Numbered from the stretch's first letter, positions 5,806 through 15,715 are shown. The stretch: 64,000 bases of DNA from CALBPI01 sp038524795 (GCA_038524795.1 JBCBIJ010000012.1:1-64000), one strand, 5' to 3'. The notes: generated from the letters alone by a model not told the origin. Numbers and translations are program-made.

Positions 5806-8670
5806 ATGACCAAATCACTGCAGGAGCAGTACAGGGCCACGCCGCTCAGCGGCACCAACGCGGCCCTCATCGAAGACCTCTACGAGCTGTACCTGAGCGA
5901 CCCCGACGCCGTCGGTGATCAGTGGCGCCAGTACTTTTCGGGCATCGCCAACGGCAGTGGCGCGAGCGAGACGGCGCACAGCCCCATCGTCGACCGCCTG
6001 CGTGAGATCGGCAAAATGCCGGCCGCAGCGCGACCGCGTGCAGGCAACGGAGCCGCCGCTCCTGTTATCGCCGGATCCTCGGACGAGAAGCAGGCTGCCG
6101 TGTCGCGACTCATTCAGGTATACGCGTTGCGCGGCCACCAGATCGCCGACATCGATCCACTGGGCCTCATGGAGCGACCGGCACCGCGCGTGCTTGATTT
6201 CGACTTCCTGGGACTTGAGCCGTCCGACATGGACACCGAGTTTTTCACGGGTGGCCTGGCCGGCACGGGTCACGAGCGCATGCGTCTGCGCGACATCCTC
6301 GCGCTGCTGCGCCAAATCTATTGCGGCAAGACGGGCGCGGAGTTCGCGCACATCTCGCGCTCTCGCGAACGACTCTGGCTGCGGGAACAATTTGAGTCCC
6401 GCATCACGCGCCCCATCCCGCCTGACGAGCAACGCTGGTTGCTCAAGCAGCTCTCGCGCGCGGAGACGCTGGAGCGCTACCTGCACACGAAATACGTGGG
6501 CCAGAAGCGCTTCTCGCTCGAAGGCGGCGAAAGCCTGATCCCCATGCTCGATACCCTCGTCCAGGATGGTGGGCGTCTAGGCGTTCGGGAAGTCGTGTTC
6601 GGCATGGCGCACCGCGGCCGCATCAACGTGCTCGTCAATGTTCTGGGCAAAGCGCCGCAGGAGCTGTTCTCGGAATTTGAGGGCGGCTACGACCCTGGCG
6701 AGATCGCAGGATCGGGCGACGTGAAGTACCACAAGGGCTTCTCTGCTGATATGAAAACGCCGGGTGGCAACGTCCACCTGACCATGGCGTTCAACCCCTC
6801 GCATCTCGAGATCGTGAACCCGGTGGTGGAGGGTTCGGTGCGCGCGCGTCAGTTGCGCAGTGGCGACGAGAGCGGCAACTCGATCCTGCCCGTACTCATC
6901 CATGGCGACGCGGCGTTCGCGGGGCAGGGCGTGGTCACTGAGACCTTCCAGATGTCGCAGCTGCCGAGCTTCCGCACGGGCGGCACGATCCACATCGTCG
7001 TCAACAACCAGATCGGCTTTACGACGAGCGACCCCGAAGACGCGCGTTCGACGCCGTACTGCAGCGACGTCGCCAAGATGATCGAGGCGCCGATTTTCCA
7101 CGTGAACGGCGACGACCCCGAAGCCGTGCTGCGTGTGACGCGTCTGGCGCTCGACTACCGTCAGAAATACCAGAAGGACGTGGTGATCGACCTCGTCTGC
7201 TACCGGCGCCTGGGCCACAACGAGGCTGACGAGCCGGCGGCCACGCAGCCGATCATGTACCGCGCTATTCGCGCCCACAAGACCACCCGCGAGCAGTACG
7301 AAGCCAAGCTGGCTGAGGCCGGTGTCATGTCGGTTGAGGAGTCGCAGGGCATGGTCGAACGTTACCGCGCTCGTCTCGACGATGGCCGCCCCGTGCCGCG
7401 CGACCTGCTCGGCATGATCGGTAACGAATTCACGATCGACTGGTCGCAGTACGCCAGTGGCGATTTGCTGACGGCCGTCGACACCGCGGTCGATGCCGAT
7501 TCGGTGACGCGCCTCGGTGCCAAGCTCACGGCGATTCCCGAAGACGTGGAACTGCACTCACGCGTTGCACGCATTGTCGATGCCCGCCGCGCGATGCTGG
7601 CCGGCGATCAGCCCATGGACTGGGGCTTCGCAGAGACGATGGCCTACGCGACGCTGCTCGAGGAAGGCTATGATGTGCGCCTGACGGGCCAGGACAGTGG
7701 CCGGGGCACATTCTTTCACCGCCACGCTGTCTTGCACAATCAGGCCGATGGCAGCGAGTACATCCCGCTGCGGCACATTGCCGATCGCGAGCACGACTTC
7801 ACGGTCACGGACTCATACCTGTCAGAAGAAGCCGTTATGGGCTTCGAATACGGCTACGCCACGACGGAGCCCAACACGCTTGTGATCTGGGAAGGGCAGT
7901 TCGGCGACTTTGCCAACGGCGCGCAGGTGGTGATCGACCAGTTCATCAGCTCGGGCGAGGCTAAATGGGGGCGCCTCTGCGGTCTGACACTGTTCCTGCC
8001 ACACGGCTACGAGGGTCAGGGTCCCGAGCATTCCTCGGCGCGCCTCGAGCGCTTCCTGCAGCTTTGCGCCGAGCACAACATGCAGGTGGTCGTGCCGTCG
8101 ACGCCCGCGCAAATGTTCCACATGATCCGTCGCCAGATGCGCCGGCCGGTGCGCAAGCCGCTTATCGTCATGACGCCCAAGAGCTTGCTGCGCCACAAAC
8201 GCTCCGTTTCGCCGCTGTCTGATCTCAGCGATGGCGAATTCAAGCTCGTCATCGATGAGCCCGACGATATTGATGCGCCGAGCATTCAGCGCGTGGTGTT
8301 CTGCAGCGGCAAGGTCTACTACGACATCATCGAGCGCCGGGAGAAAGAGGGCGTTGACGACGTCGCTGTCGTGCGCGTCGAGCAGCTTTACCCGTTCCCG
8401 GTTGATGAGTTGGCTAACGTCTTGTCGCGCTACCGCAATGCTGAGACGGTTATCTGGTGCCAGGAAGAGCCGCGCAACCAGGGCGCGTGGTACCAGATTC
8501 GTCACCGGCTCGTGGAACCGCTGCGCTCGCGCCACACCTTGCACTACGTCGGGCGTGCGGGCGCCGCGGCACCTGCTGCCGGCATTCCTGCAATGCACGC
8601 GCAACAGCAGAACCAGCTCGTAGAAAAAGCGTTGGGGCTTGCACCACTCGTTGACGAGATCGATCGCTAA
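5806..8670 (+). CDS. sucA: 2-oxoglutarate dehydrogenase E1 component
   Basis: A 954-residue thiamin-diphosphate enzyme that decarboxylates 2-oxoglutarate and reductively succinylates the lipoyl group of E2 in the TCA cycle. Length and order match SucA: N-terminal E2-binding helix (LIEDLYELYLSDPDAVGDQW), core with FGMAHRGRINVL and FNPSHLEIVNPVVEG, the ThDP-binding region HGDAAFAGQG (near 366) through NNQIGFTT (near 400), and the C-terminal transketolase pyrimidine domain with PHGYEGQGPEHSSARLERFLQ. The start is ATG 5806. It heads the sucA-sucB-lpd run. No succinyl-CoA synthetase or succinate dehydrogenase genes adjoin it, unlike E. coli. Confidence 0.98.
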   Translation: MTKSLQEQYRATPLSGTNAALIEDLYELYLSDPDAVGDQWRQYFSGIANGSGASETAHSPIVDRLREIGKMPAAARPRAGNGAAAPVIAGSSDEKQAAVSRLIQVYALRGHQIADIDPLGLMERPAPRVLDFDFLGLEPSDMDTEFFTGGLAGTGHERMRLRDILALLRQIYCGKTGAEFAHISRSRERLWLREQFESRITRPIPPDEQRWLLKQLSRAETLERYLHTKYVGQKRFSLEGGESLIPMLDTLVQDGGRLGVREVVFGMAHRGRINVLVNVLGKAPQELFSEFEGGYDPGEIAGSGDVKYHKGFSADMKTPGGNVHLTMAFNPSHLEIVNPVVEGSVRARQLRSGDESGNSILPVLIHGDAAFAGQGVVTETFQMSQLPSFRTGGTIHIVVNNQIGFTTSDPEDARSTPYCSDVAKMIEAPIFHVNGDDPEAVLRVTRLALDYRQKYQKDVVIDLVCYRRLGHNEADEPAATQPIMYRAIRAHKTTREQYEAKLAEAGVMSVEESQGMVERYRARLDDGRPVPRDLLGMIGNEFTIDWSQYASGDLLTAVDTAVDADSVTRLGAKLTAIPEDVELHSRVARIVDARRAMLAGDQPMDWGFAETMAYATLLEEGYDVRLTGQDSGRGTFFHRHAVLHNQADGSEYIPLRHIADREHDFTVTDSYLSEEAVMGFEYGYATTEPNTLVIWEGQFGDFANGAQVVIDQFISSGEAKWGRLCGLTLFLPHGYEGQGPEHSSARLERFLQLCAEHNMQVVVPSTPAQMFHMIRRQMRRPVRKPLIVMTPKSLLRHKRSVSPLSDLSDGEFKLVIDEPDDIDAPSIQRVVFCSGKVYYDIIERREKEGVDDVAVVRVEQLYPFPVDELANVLSRYRNAETVIWCQEEPRNQGAWYQIRHRLVEPLRSRHTLHYVGRAGAAAPAAGIPAMHAQQQNQLVEKALGLAPLVDEIDR

Positions 8671-8777
8671 TTTGGGTTTAGGGACAACGCGTGCGGTCGG
8701 CATCCTGAGGGTTCCGAGGCGCGCGGCTGAACAGGGCGGGCGAGGCACCGCCAATAGAGGACGAACAAGAGAACATC

Positions 8778-9986
8778 ATGGCTGTAGAAGTTAAGGTCCC
8801 ACAGCTGCCGGAATCGGTAGCGGACGCGACGCTGGTCGCCTGGAACAAGAAGCCCGGCGATGCCGTGAAGCGCGACGAAAACCTCGTCGATCTCGAGACG
8901 GACAAGGTGGTCCTCGAGGTGCCGTGCCCCACGGACGGTGTTTTGACCGAAATCAAAGTCGCGGACGGCGCCACGGTTGAGAGTGGCGATCTGTTGGCGA
9001 TCGTCGAGGCCGGCGCGCAAGCGGAGGCACCGGCCGCGGCCGAAGCACCCGCTGCCGCCGAGGCACCGGCTGCCGAACCAGCGGAAGCCGCACGCGGCAG
9101 CGCGAGTGGCAAGCTGAGCCCCGCAGTACGCCGCCTCGTTGAGGAACATGACCTCGATGTGTCGCGGATCAACGGCAGCGGACGCGACGGCCGTATCACA
9201 AAAGCAGATGTGATGCAGCACCTCGAAACCGCTGATGATGGCGCCGCCGAAGACCTGCCCGTTGGCGGCACGGCGCCTGCCGCCGCGCGCAATGAACAAC
9301 GCGTGCCCATGACGCGGCTGCGTGCGACGATTGCCGACCGCATGGTCGCGGCGCAGCAAAACGCTGCAATGTTGACGACCTTCAACGAGGTCGATCTAAC
9401 GGAAGTCATCGCGCTGCGCAGCCGCCACAAAGAAGGCTTCGCCGAGGCGCACGGCGTCAAGCTGGGCTTCATGTCGTTCTTTGTTCGCGCCGCTGTAGAA
9501 GCGCTCAAAAAGTTTCCGCTGGTAAACGCCTCGGTGGATGGTCGCGACATCGTCTACCACGACTACCAAGACATCGGCATTGCCGTGTCGACAGACCGCG
9601 GCCTGCTGGTGCCGGTGTTGCGCGATGCCGGCCTCATGTCATTTGCTGACATCGAAAAGGGCATCGCCGAGTACGGTCGCCGTGCGCGCGAAGGCACGAT
9701 CGGCATCGAAGACCTCACGGGTGGCACGTTCACCATCACCAACGGTGGGATCTTTGGCTCGATGATGTCGACGCCGATCCTGAACCCGCCGCAAAGCGGC
9801 ATCCTGGGCATGCACGCGATCATGGACCGGCCTGTTGTCGTCAACGGCCAGGTCGAGATTCGTAAGATGATGTATCTCGCGATGTCCTACGACCACCGCA
9901 TTATCGACGGCAAGGAAGCGGTGCAGTTTGTCGTTGCCATTAAGAACGCGCTCGAAGATCCGGGCCGTTTATTGCTGCAGCTGTAA
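8778..9986 (+). CDS. sucB: 2-oxoglutarate dehydrogenase E2, dihydrolipoyllysine succinyltransferase
   Basis: A 402-residue E2. One lipoyl domain carries Lys43 in the ETDKVVLEVP motif. An Ala/Pro/Glu linker (about 80-105) leads to the E1/E3-binding domain (LSPAVRRLVEEHDLD, about 113-150, with GRITKADV) and then the catalytic acyltransferase domain, ending in the SYDHRIIDG motif with catalytic His373. A single lipoyl domain and GTFTITNGGIFGS mark it as the succinyltransferase rather than acetyltransferase type. It is 107 bp after sucA. A GC-rich 7-bp hairpin (9995-10011) follows the stop. Confidence 0.97.
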   Translation: MAVEVKVPQLPESVADATLVAWNKKPGDAVKRDENLVDLETDKVVLEVPCPTDGVLTEIKVADGATVESGDLLAIVEAGAQAEAPAAAEAPAAAEAPAAEPAEAARGSASGKLSPAVRRLVEEHDLDVSRINGSGRDGRITKADVMQHLETADDGAAEDLPVGGTAPAAARNEQRVPMTRLRATIADRMVAAQQNAAMLTTFNEVDLTEVIALRSRHKEGFAEAHGVKLGFMSFFVRAAVEALKKFPLVNASVDGRDIVYHDYQDIGIAVSTDRGLLVPVLRDAGLMSFADIEKGIAEYGRRAREGTIGIEDLTGGTFTITNGGIFGSMMSTPILNPPQSGILGMHAIMDRPVVVNGQVEIRKMMYLAMSYDHRIIDGKEAVQFVVAIKNALEDPGRLLLQL

Positions 9987-9994
9987 TCCGGTTG

Positions 9995-10011
9995 GCGGCG
10001 CACGGCGCCGC
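9995..10011 (+). terminator. GC-rich hairpin between sucB and lpd
   Basis: GCGGCGC-ACG-GCGCCGC follows the sucB stop by 9 bp. There is no T-tract, so it could be a partial attenuator or an mRNA 3' barrier that sets the E2:E3 ratio; not a proven terminator. Confidence 0.3.
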
Positions 10012-10068
10012 ACCGACCGCTGATCCCCGACCACGACGCGGGCCTGCGCCCGTATGGAAATCAGATTA

Positions 10069-11496
10069 ATGAGTGATCAATACGACGTCATCGTCATCGG
10101 CGGTGGCCCCGCCGGCTACCCCGCGGCCATTCGTGCCGCACAGCACGGTCTTTCCGTAGCCTGCATCGACGACTGGAAGAACTACGATGGCAGTCACGCA
10201 TTCGGTGGCACCTGCCTTAATGCGGGGTGCATCCCGTCGAAAGCACTTCTCGAGTCTTCTGAGCTGTTCCACCGGGCGCAGCATGAATTTGCGGACCATG
10301 GCATTGGCACCGACAACGTTCGGCTCGATCTGGAGGCGATGCAAAAGCGCAAGGGTAAGATCGTTACCCAGCTGACGAGCGGCATCGCTGCGCTGTTCAA
10401 GTCGAACAAAGTCGACGGCCTGCGGGGTCGGGGCAAGCTGCTCGCCAACAACAAGGTCGAATACACGCCCGCCGATGGCGACGCGCGCCTACTCGCGGCG
10501 AAGAACGTCATTCTGGCCACGGGTTCACAGCCGATTGAACTGCCGAGCATGCCGTTTGATGGCGACCGAATCGTCGATTCCTGGGGTGCGCTCGAATTTG
10601 ATGCCGTACCCGAGAAGCTGGGTGTCATCGGCGCGGGCGTGATCGGGCTTGAGCTCGGCAGCGTCTGGGCGCGACTCGGTGCCGAGGTGACGGTGCTCGA
10701 AGCCATGCCGGATTTCCTCGCCATGGTCGATCGTCAGATCGCCAAGGACGCTGAGCGCCAATTCAAAAAGCAGGGGCTCGACATCAAGCTCGGGGCCCGC
10801 GTGAGCTCGGCATCGGTGGATGGTGACAGCGTCAGGGTTGTCTATGAGGACAAGGACGGCGAACACGAGGCCACCTACGACCGCCTCGTGGTGGCGGTGG
10901 GCCGCCGGCCCTACACAGACGGTGTGCTGGGCGAGGGCACGGGCGTCGAGGTCGATGAACGAGGCTTTTTCGTGGTCGACGATGAGTGCCGCACGGGCGC
11001 CGCAAACGTCTACGCCGTCGGCGACTGCGTGCGCGGCCCGATGCTTGCGCACAAGGGTACGGAAGAAGGCGTCATGGCCGCGGACCTCATCGCAGGCGAG
11101 GTCGCCGAAGTGAACTACGACGTCATTCCCTCAGTGGTCTACACGGCACCCGAAATCGCCTGGGTCGGTAAGACCGAGGAGCAGGTCAAAGAGAGCGGCC
11201 GCGAATACAAGACCGGGGTCTTCCCGTTTGCAGCCAGTGGCCGCGCCAAGGCTATGGAGCAGGCGGCGGGCATGGTCAAGATCGTGAGCGCCAGGGACGA
11301 CGACGAAATCCTGGGCGTGCACATCATCGGGCCGATGGCGGGTGAGCTCATTGGCGAGCTCGTGCTGGCCATGGAATTCCGCGCCAGTACCGAGGACATT
11401 CAGCGCACTGTGCACGCGCATCCGACGCTGTCGGAGGCCGTTCACGAGGCCGCATTGGGCGCTGACAAGCTCGCACTTCACGCCATCAACCGCTGA
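10069..11496 (+). CDS. lpdA: dihydrolipoyl dehydrogenase (E3)
   Basis: A 475-residue flavoprotein that reoxidises dihydrolipoamide with NAD+ for the 2-oxoglutarate (and probably other) dehydrogenase complexes. N-terminal FAD fold VIVIGGGPAGYPAA, redox disulfide GTCLNAGCIPSK (Cys49/Cys54), NAD-binding GVIGAGVIGLELGSVW, central YAVGDCVRGPMLAH, and the C-terminal dimer domain with the active-site HPTLSEAVHE. I chose ATG 10069 (MSDQYDVIV) over the in-frame ATG 10054 because the FAD fold then starts at the usual distance and a GGAA lies upstream. It is the third gene of the suc unit. Confidence 0.96.
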   Translation: MSDQYDVIVIGGGPAGYPAAIRAAQHGLSVACIDDWKNYDGSHAFGGTCLNAGCIPSKALLESSELFHRAQHEFADHGIGTDNVRLDLEAMQKRKGKIVTQLTSGIAALFKSNKVDGLRGRGKLLANNKVEYTPADGDARLLAAKNVILATGSQPIELPSMPFDGDRIVDSWGALEFDAVPEKLGVIGAGVIGLELGSVWARLGAEVTVLEAMPDFLAMVDRQIAKDAERQFKKQGLDIKLGARVSSASVDGDSVRVVYEDKDGEHEATYDRLVVAVGRRPYTDGVLGEGTGVEVDERGFFVVDDECRTGAANVYAVGDCVRGPMLAHKGTEEGVMAADLIAGEVAEVNYDVIPSVVYTAPEIAWVGKTEEQVKESGREYKTGVFPFAASGRAKAMEQAAGMVKIVSARDDDEILGVHIIGPMAGELIGELVLAMEFRASTEDIQRTVHAHPTLSEAVHEAALGADKLALHAINR

Positions 11497-11517
11497 CGCG
11501 GCGAAGCGCCGACGTCA
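11494..11517. terminator. hairpin shared by convergent lpd and relA ends
   Basis: TGACG-CGGCG-AAG-CGCCG-(A)-CGTCA forms a 10-bp stem with one bulged base and contains both stop codons. It could end transcription from both sides, but no T-tract is present on either strand. Confidence 0.4.
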
Positions 11518-13626
11518 GGTCGCGCGCGAGACGCGCTCCACGCCGCGCACCTGCTGCAGGCGTGACATGACGCGTGCCAGCGTGCCGAGGCCATCCACCT
11601 CGGCGCGCAGCGTCACGACCGCGCGCAGCGTCTTCGGGCTGACGCGCGCGTCGTTGCCGAGGATGCGAATTTCCTCGTCACTCATGACGCCTGATAGGTC
11701 CTTGAGCAAGCCATTGCGGTCTGCGGCCTCAATACGAATCGTGACCGGGTAGCGGGCGCGTTCGTCCTCGTACCAGCTCGCCGAGAGCACGCGGTCTGGA
11801 TGTTGCGCCTGCAAGCGCAGGAGTGAACCGCAATTTTGCCGGTGCACGCTGATCCCCCGACCTTGCGTGATGTAACCGCAGATCGGCTCTGGCGGTACGG
11901 GGTTGCAGCACCGTGCGAAGTGCGTCAACACGGACTCTGCGCCCTCGATGAGTACCGCGCCAGCGCCTGAAGGTTTGTGGCGCCGTCGTTTCTTGACGGG
12001 CGCACTCTCGATGGGCGGTGCCGTCAGTTGTTGCACGGCATTAAATACAGCGGCCGTGGTGATGTCGCCGACACCCAGTGCCACGCACAGGTCGTCAACG
12101 CTTTCGAAGCCCATGCGATCGGCGAGCTTGGCAACAGCCAGGTCACGGATGTTGAGTCGCTGTAGTTCGCGCTCCAGGTGTTCGCGCCCCTGCTTTCGGT
12201 TCAGGTCCCGGTCCTGTTGGCGGAACCAGCTGCGCACCTTGGTGCGATTGCGTGCCGACACAAGGAAGCCCTCACGCGACGAGAGCCAATCTCGGCTTGG
12301 CTGCGCTTCCTTGGCCGTGATGATCTCGACGCGGTCGCCGTTCGCAAGCTGATAGGTCAGCGTGACGATGCGCCCGTTCACGCGCGCGCCCTTGCAACGG
12401 TGACCGATCTCCGTGTGGACGTGATAGGCGAAATCGAGCGGCGTGGCACCCGCGGGCAAATCGACGATGTCGCCGCGGGGCGTGATCGCGTAGACGCGGT
12501 CGTCGAAAACGCCTTCCGACAGCGCCTCGAGCATATCGGCGTCGCCCGCGTCATCGTCGCCCTCAAGCAGTTGACGCAGCCAGGCGATTTTTTGCTCGAA
12601 CGCAGAGTTGCTCGAGCCGCCTTCCTTATAACGCCAGTGCGCGGCGACCCCGAGCTCAGCCTGGGCGTGCATCTCGAACGTGCGAATCTGGATCTCGAGC
12701 GCATGCCCTTCGGGGCCGAACACGGCCGTGTGCAGGGAGCGGTAGTTGTTGCCTTTGGGGTTGGCGATGTAGTCGTCAAATTCCTCGCGAATGTAGGGCC
12801 AACGGTTGTGCACGACACCGAGCGCGGTGTAGCAGTCAGTCACACTGTCGACCATGATGCGAACGGCGCGTACATCGAACAGCTGATCCAGCGACACCTG
12901 CTTACGTTGCATCTTTTTCCAGATGGAATAGATGTGCTTCGGCCGGCCGCTGATTTCGGCGGTCAGGCCTGCGTCGGATAGCAGCGTGCCGATTTCGGCC
13001 GTCACGTCGGTGATGTAGCGCTCGCGCGCGTCGCGGCGTTCCGCAAGCGCTTTGGCAATGTCTTTGTACTGTTCGGGCTCGAGGTAGCGAAAGGCATAAT
13101 CCTCGAGCTCCCATTTGAGCTGCCAGATCCCCAGCCGGTTGGCCAGCGGCGCGAAGATCTCGCGCGTGTCGCGACCGAGTATGCGTCGCGTCGCTTCATC
13201 GGCATCGCGGGCGAGGCGCAGATCGGCGAGCTGCGCTGCAAGCCGCACGATCACAAGCCGGTAGTCATTGACCACAGCCAGCAGCATGCGGCGCAGGGCC
13301 TCGCCCTGTTCCGGCGGCAGCTGTTCGCCGGGCGCCCACTGCCCCGGCAGCGACAGCTCGAACAGCTGCCCCAGGCCCCGGCAGAGCAGACCGACACTCC
13401 GACCCGCGCGCTTGTCGATGGCCGTCAGCGAGATGTGCCCGGCACGCTTGAATGGCTCGAGCGCGGCCGTGAGCCGCAGGTCGTTATCCACGGCCAGCGT
13501 CTCGACGATGGCTTCCGTGGCCCGCGACTGGGCCGCGGCGGAAGCGTAATCCGGATTGTCCCGCAGCGTCGCAAGCCAGGTGTTGACAGGCGCGTCCTGC
13601 TGCGGCGTGTCAGTGGCTTCTGCCAT
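11515..13626 (-). CDS. relA: GTP pyrophosphokinase RelA
   Basis: A 703-residue (p)ppGpp synthetase. The N-terminal HD region lacks the HDxxED metal site needed for hydrolysis, as in RelA and unlike SpoT. The synthetase domain (about 230-350) has KMQRKQVSLDQLFDVRAVRI and EEFDDYIANPKGNNYRSLHT; the acidic EFDD (ExDD) signature is that of monofunctional RelA rather than the RxKD of bifunctional enzymes. EIQIRTFEMHAQAELGVAAHW follows, then TGS (about 395-455), a helical/zinc-finger region with ARCCNPVPPEPICGYI, and a C-terminal ACT domain. It should make ppGpp on ribosomes bearing uncharged tRNA. A SpoT is expected elsewhere. Confidence 0.96.
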   Translation of the reverse strand: MAEATDTPQQDAPVNTWLATLRDNPDYASAAAQSRATEAIVETLAVDNDLRLTAALEPFKRAGHISLTAIDKRAGRSVGLLCRGLGQLFELSLPGQWAPGEQLPPEQGEALRRMLLAVVNDYRLVIVRLAAQLADLRLARDADEATRRILGRDTREIFAPLANRLGIWQLKWELEDYAFRYLEPEQYKDIAKALAERRDARERYITDVTAEIGTLLSDAGLTAEISGRPKHIYSIWKKMQRKQVSLDQLFDVRAVRIMVDSVTDCYTALGVVHNRWPYIREEFDDYIANPKGNNYRSLHTAVFGPEGHALEIQIRTFEMHAQAELGVAAHWRYKEGGSSNSAFEQKIAWLRQLLEGDDDAGDADMLEALSEGVFDDRVYAITPRGDIVDLPAGATPLDFAYHVHTEIGHRCKGARVNGRIVTLTYQLANGDRVEIITAKEAQPSRDWLSSREGFLVSARNRTKVRSWFRQQDRDLNRKQGREHLERELQRLNIRDLAVAKLADRMGFESVDDLCVALGVGDITTAAVFNAVQQLTAPPIESAPVKKRRRHKPSGAGAVLIEGAESVLTHFARCCNPVPPEPICGYITQGRGISVHRQNCGSLLRLQAQHPDRVLSASWYEDERARYPVTIRIEAADRNGLLKDLSGVMSDEEIRILGNDARVSPKTLRAVVTLRAEVDGLGTLARVMSRLQQVRGVERVSRAT

Positions 13627-13697
13627 GGGTCTCGACTACCGCGATAACAACGACGCTCCCGCAGCGCACAGCGGGTGCGATCGAACTGAATCAAGGA

Positions 13698-13741
13698 GGC
13701 GTCGTACGCGACTGCGTCACGACGCCGTTAGACGGTATCAT
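13698..13741. promoter_or_regulatory. divergent relA/yfaZ intergenic region with inverted repeat
   Basis: The 209-bp gap between divergent relA and the porin gene holds an 8-bp inverted repeat GGCGTCGT/ACGACGCC (13698-13726) followed by GTATCATAC, which gives -10-like boxes on both strands (TATCAT at 13736-13741 on the plus strand, TATGAT on the minus). -35 boxes are not clear. Confidence 0.3.
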
Positions 13742-13835
13742 ACGGGTTTAGGCGGGCAGCGCGCCCGGAACCGCACCTCTTGGGTGTGGTCCGACGCTTG
13801 GGAGCGCTTGTCCGCGCGGAAGCTTGGGAGATTGC

Positions 13836-14420
13836 ATGTTGAACCGAATACGCCGTGCCGGTTTCGCCGCCACGGCCTTCACGTTGTACGCGGCAACCGT
13901 ATCGATGGGTGCCCATGCCAGCGAACTGAACTTGAGCCTCAATGACGACGCGGCGCGACTGACCTACGCCTGGGATGTCGCGGACAACGGCCTCAAGCTC
14001 GACGGCGGGTGGCTGCACCACCAGGACCGCGGCGATGTCATCAATCTTGGGTTGCATCTTGAGGGCGCTGCATCGTCGGGCACCTCGCCCGTCATCGGCG
14101 GGCTCGGTGGCAAGGTCTTCTTTATCGACCCGGATGGCGTTGGTTTCAATGCCACCGTAATCGGCGTTGGCGGCTACCTGCGCTACACATTGCCGCAATA
14201 CAACCGCTTCAACCTGTACGCGCACGCGTACTTCGCACCCGACGTGCTGTCGTTTGGTGACGACGACACCTACCGGGAGTTCGAGGCGCGTGTCGGCTAC
14301 AACGTGCTGCGCGAGGCCGATGTGTTTCTGGGTGTGCGTTACGCCAACGTCGACTTCGATGGCGCGGGTGATCTGACCATGGACAATGGGTTGCACCTGG
14401 GTATTCAGCTCAGGTTCTGA
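13836..14420 (+). CDS. YfaZ family outer-membrane protein
   Basis: A 194-residue barrel with a signal peptide ending at residue about 28 (SMGAHAS), then ELNLSLNDDAARLTYAW, a start typical of YfaZ. Amphipathic strands alternate throughout and the protein ends in QLRF, the terminal Phe used by the BAM complex. VGYNVLREADVFLGVRY fits the YfaZ C-terminal strands. ATG 13836 is preceded by GGGAG 6 bp away and gives a proper signal peptide; the frame opens earlier at a TTG that I reject. The role of YfaZ proteins is not established beyond porin-like structure. Confidence 0.82.
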   Translation: MLNRIRRAGFAATAFTLYAATVSMGAHASELNLSLNDDAARLTYAWDVADNGLKLDGGWLHHQDRGDVINLGLHLEGAASSGTSPVIGGLGGKVFFIDPDGVGFNATVIGVGGYLRYTLPQYNRFNLYAHAYFAPDVLSFGDDDTYREFEARVGYNVLREADVFLGVRYANVDFDGAGDLTMDNGLHLGIQLRF

Positions 14421-14446
14421 GCAGCGCGGCAGAGACGGGGAGGCAC

Positions 14447-15190
14447 ATGGCAGGCCACAGTAAATGGGCGAACATCCAGTACCGCAAGGGCGCCCAGGAC
14501 AAGAAGCGCGGCAAGCTGTTCACGAAGCTGATTCGTGAGATCACGGTGGCCGCACGCATGGGGGGTGGCGACCTCGACGCGAACCCGCGCTTGCGGCTCG
14601 CCGTCGACAAGGCCAAAGGCCAGAGCATGCCCAAGGACAACATCGAGCGCGCCATCAAGCGTGGCTCGGGCGAGCTGGGCGGCGATGACTACCAGGAGAT
14701 TCGGTACGAGGGTTACGGCCCCGGCGGTACGGCTGTCATGGTCGACTGCATGACCGATAACCGGAATCGAACGGTCGCTGAGGTACGTCATGCATTCTCT
14801 AAGCACGGCGGCAACCTGGGTGCCGATGGTTCAGTGGCATACCTGTTCGCGCACGTGGGGCTGCTCAACTACGCGGCTGGCAGTGACGAGGACGCAATTA
14901 TGGGTGTGGCCATCGAGGCGGGTGCCGAGGATGTGATCGTTGGTGACGACGGTGGCATTGAAGTGCTGACAACCCCGGCTGAGTTCGAGCAGGTGCGCGA
15001 CGCCATGCTGACTGCCGAGCTTGCGCCCGAATCGGCTGAGGTGACCATGCGCGCTGAGACCAGCGCGTCGCTCGATCGCGGCGCCGCCGAAACGATGCTC
15101 AAGTTGCTCGACGTGCTGGAGGATCTTGACGACGTGCAGCAGGTCTACAGCAACGCCGACATTGCGGACGACATCCTGGCGACCTTGTAG
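14447..15190 (+). CDS. yebC: YebC/PmpR family regulator/translation factor
   Basis: A 247-residue protein starting MAGHSKWANIQYRKGAQDKK, the near-invariant YebC opening, followed by GKLFTKLIREITVAARMGGGD and RYEGYGPGGTAVMVD, all family hallmarks. Family members have been described as transcriptional regulators and, more recently, as factors that help ribosomes through proline-rich sequences. A strong GGGGAGG lies 5 bp before ATG 14447. It directly abuts ruvC (its stop ends 1 bp before the ruvC ATG), the usual yebC-ruvCAB order in gammaproteobacteria. Confidence 0.96.
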   Translation: MAGHSKWANIQYRKGAQDKKRGKLFTKLIREITVAARMGGGDLDANPRLRLAVDKAKGQSMPKDNIERAIKRGSGELGGDDYQEIRYEGYGPGGTAVMVDCMTDNRNRTVAEVRHAFSKHGGNLGADGSVAYLFAHVGLLNYAAGSDEDAIMGVAIEAGAEDVIVGDDGGIEVLTTPAEFEQVRDAMLTAELAPESAEVTMRAETSASLDRGAAETMLKLLDVLEDLDDVQQVYSNADIADDILATL

Positions 15191-15715
15191 ATGCCCGCAG
15201 TGAGCCGCAGCGCAACGCGCATTCTCGGTATAGATCCTGGGTCTCGTTTGACGGGCTTTGGGGTGATCGACTTCGAAGGCGACCGCGCTCGATTCGTCGA
15301 CGCGGGTGTCATTAAGACGGGCAACGGCGAGCTCAGCGAGCGTCTCGAGGTGATCTTCGACGCCACACGCGAGCTCATCAGTCGACACCAACCCGACACC
15401 CTGGCCGTAGAGCAGGTGTTTGTGAGCCGCAACGCGGGCAGTGCACTCAAGCTGGGCGCCGCGCGTTCGGCAGCCATCTGTGCGAGTTTCGGTTCCGGCA
15501 TCGCACTCGCCGAATACAGTCCGCGTGAAATCAAGCGCGCGGTGACGGGCACAGGCGCCGCCGACAAGGCTCAGGTACAGCAGATGATGCGCATGCTGTT
15601 GTCACTCGACGCGCTGCCGCAGGCCGACGCGGCCGATGCGCTGGCGGTGGCCGTGTGTCATGCGAACGCCAGCCGACTGTCCGGCGCACTCGCGGCGGCG
15701 GCACGACGCGCATGA
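15191..15715 (+). CDS. ruvC: Holliday junction endodeoxyribonuclease RuvC
   Basis: A 174-residue RNase H-fold resolvase that cuts four-way junctions in recombination repair. The four catalytic acids are visible: ILGIDPGSR (Asp), LAVEQVFVSRN (Glu), and two Asp in LPQADAADALAVAVCH. Length matches the family (about 173). The start ATG follows the yebC stop directly, and its stop overlaps the ruvA start as ATGA, so translation is likely coupled. Confidence 0.97.
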   Translation: MPAVSRSATRILGIDPGSRLTGFGVIDFEGDRARFVDAGVIKTGNGELSERLEVIFDATRELISRHQPDTLAVEQVFVSRNAGSALKLGAARSAAICASFGSGIALAEYSPREIKRAVTGTGAADKAQVQQMMRMLLSLDALPQADAADALAVAVCHANASRLSGALAAAARRA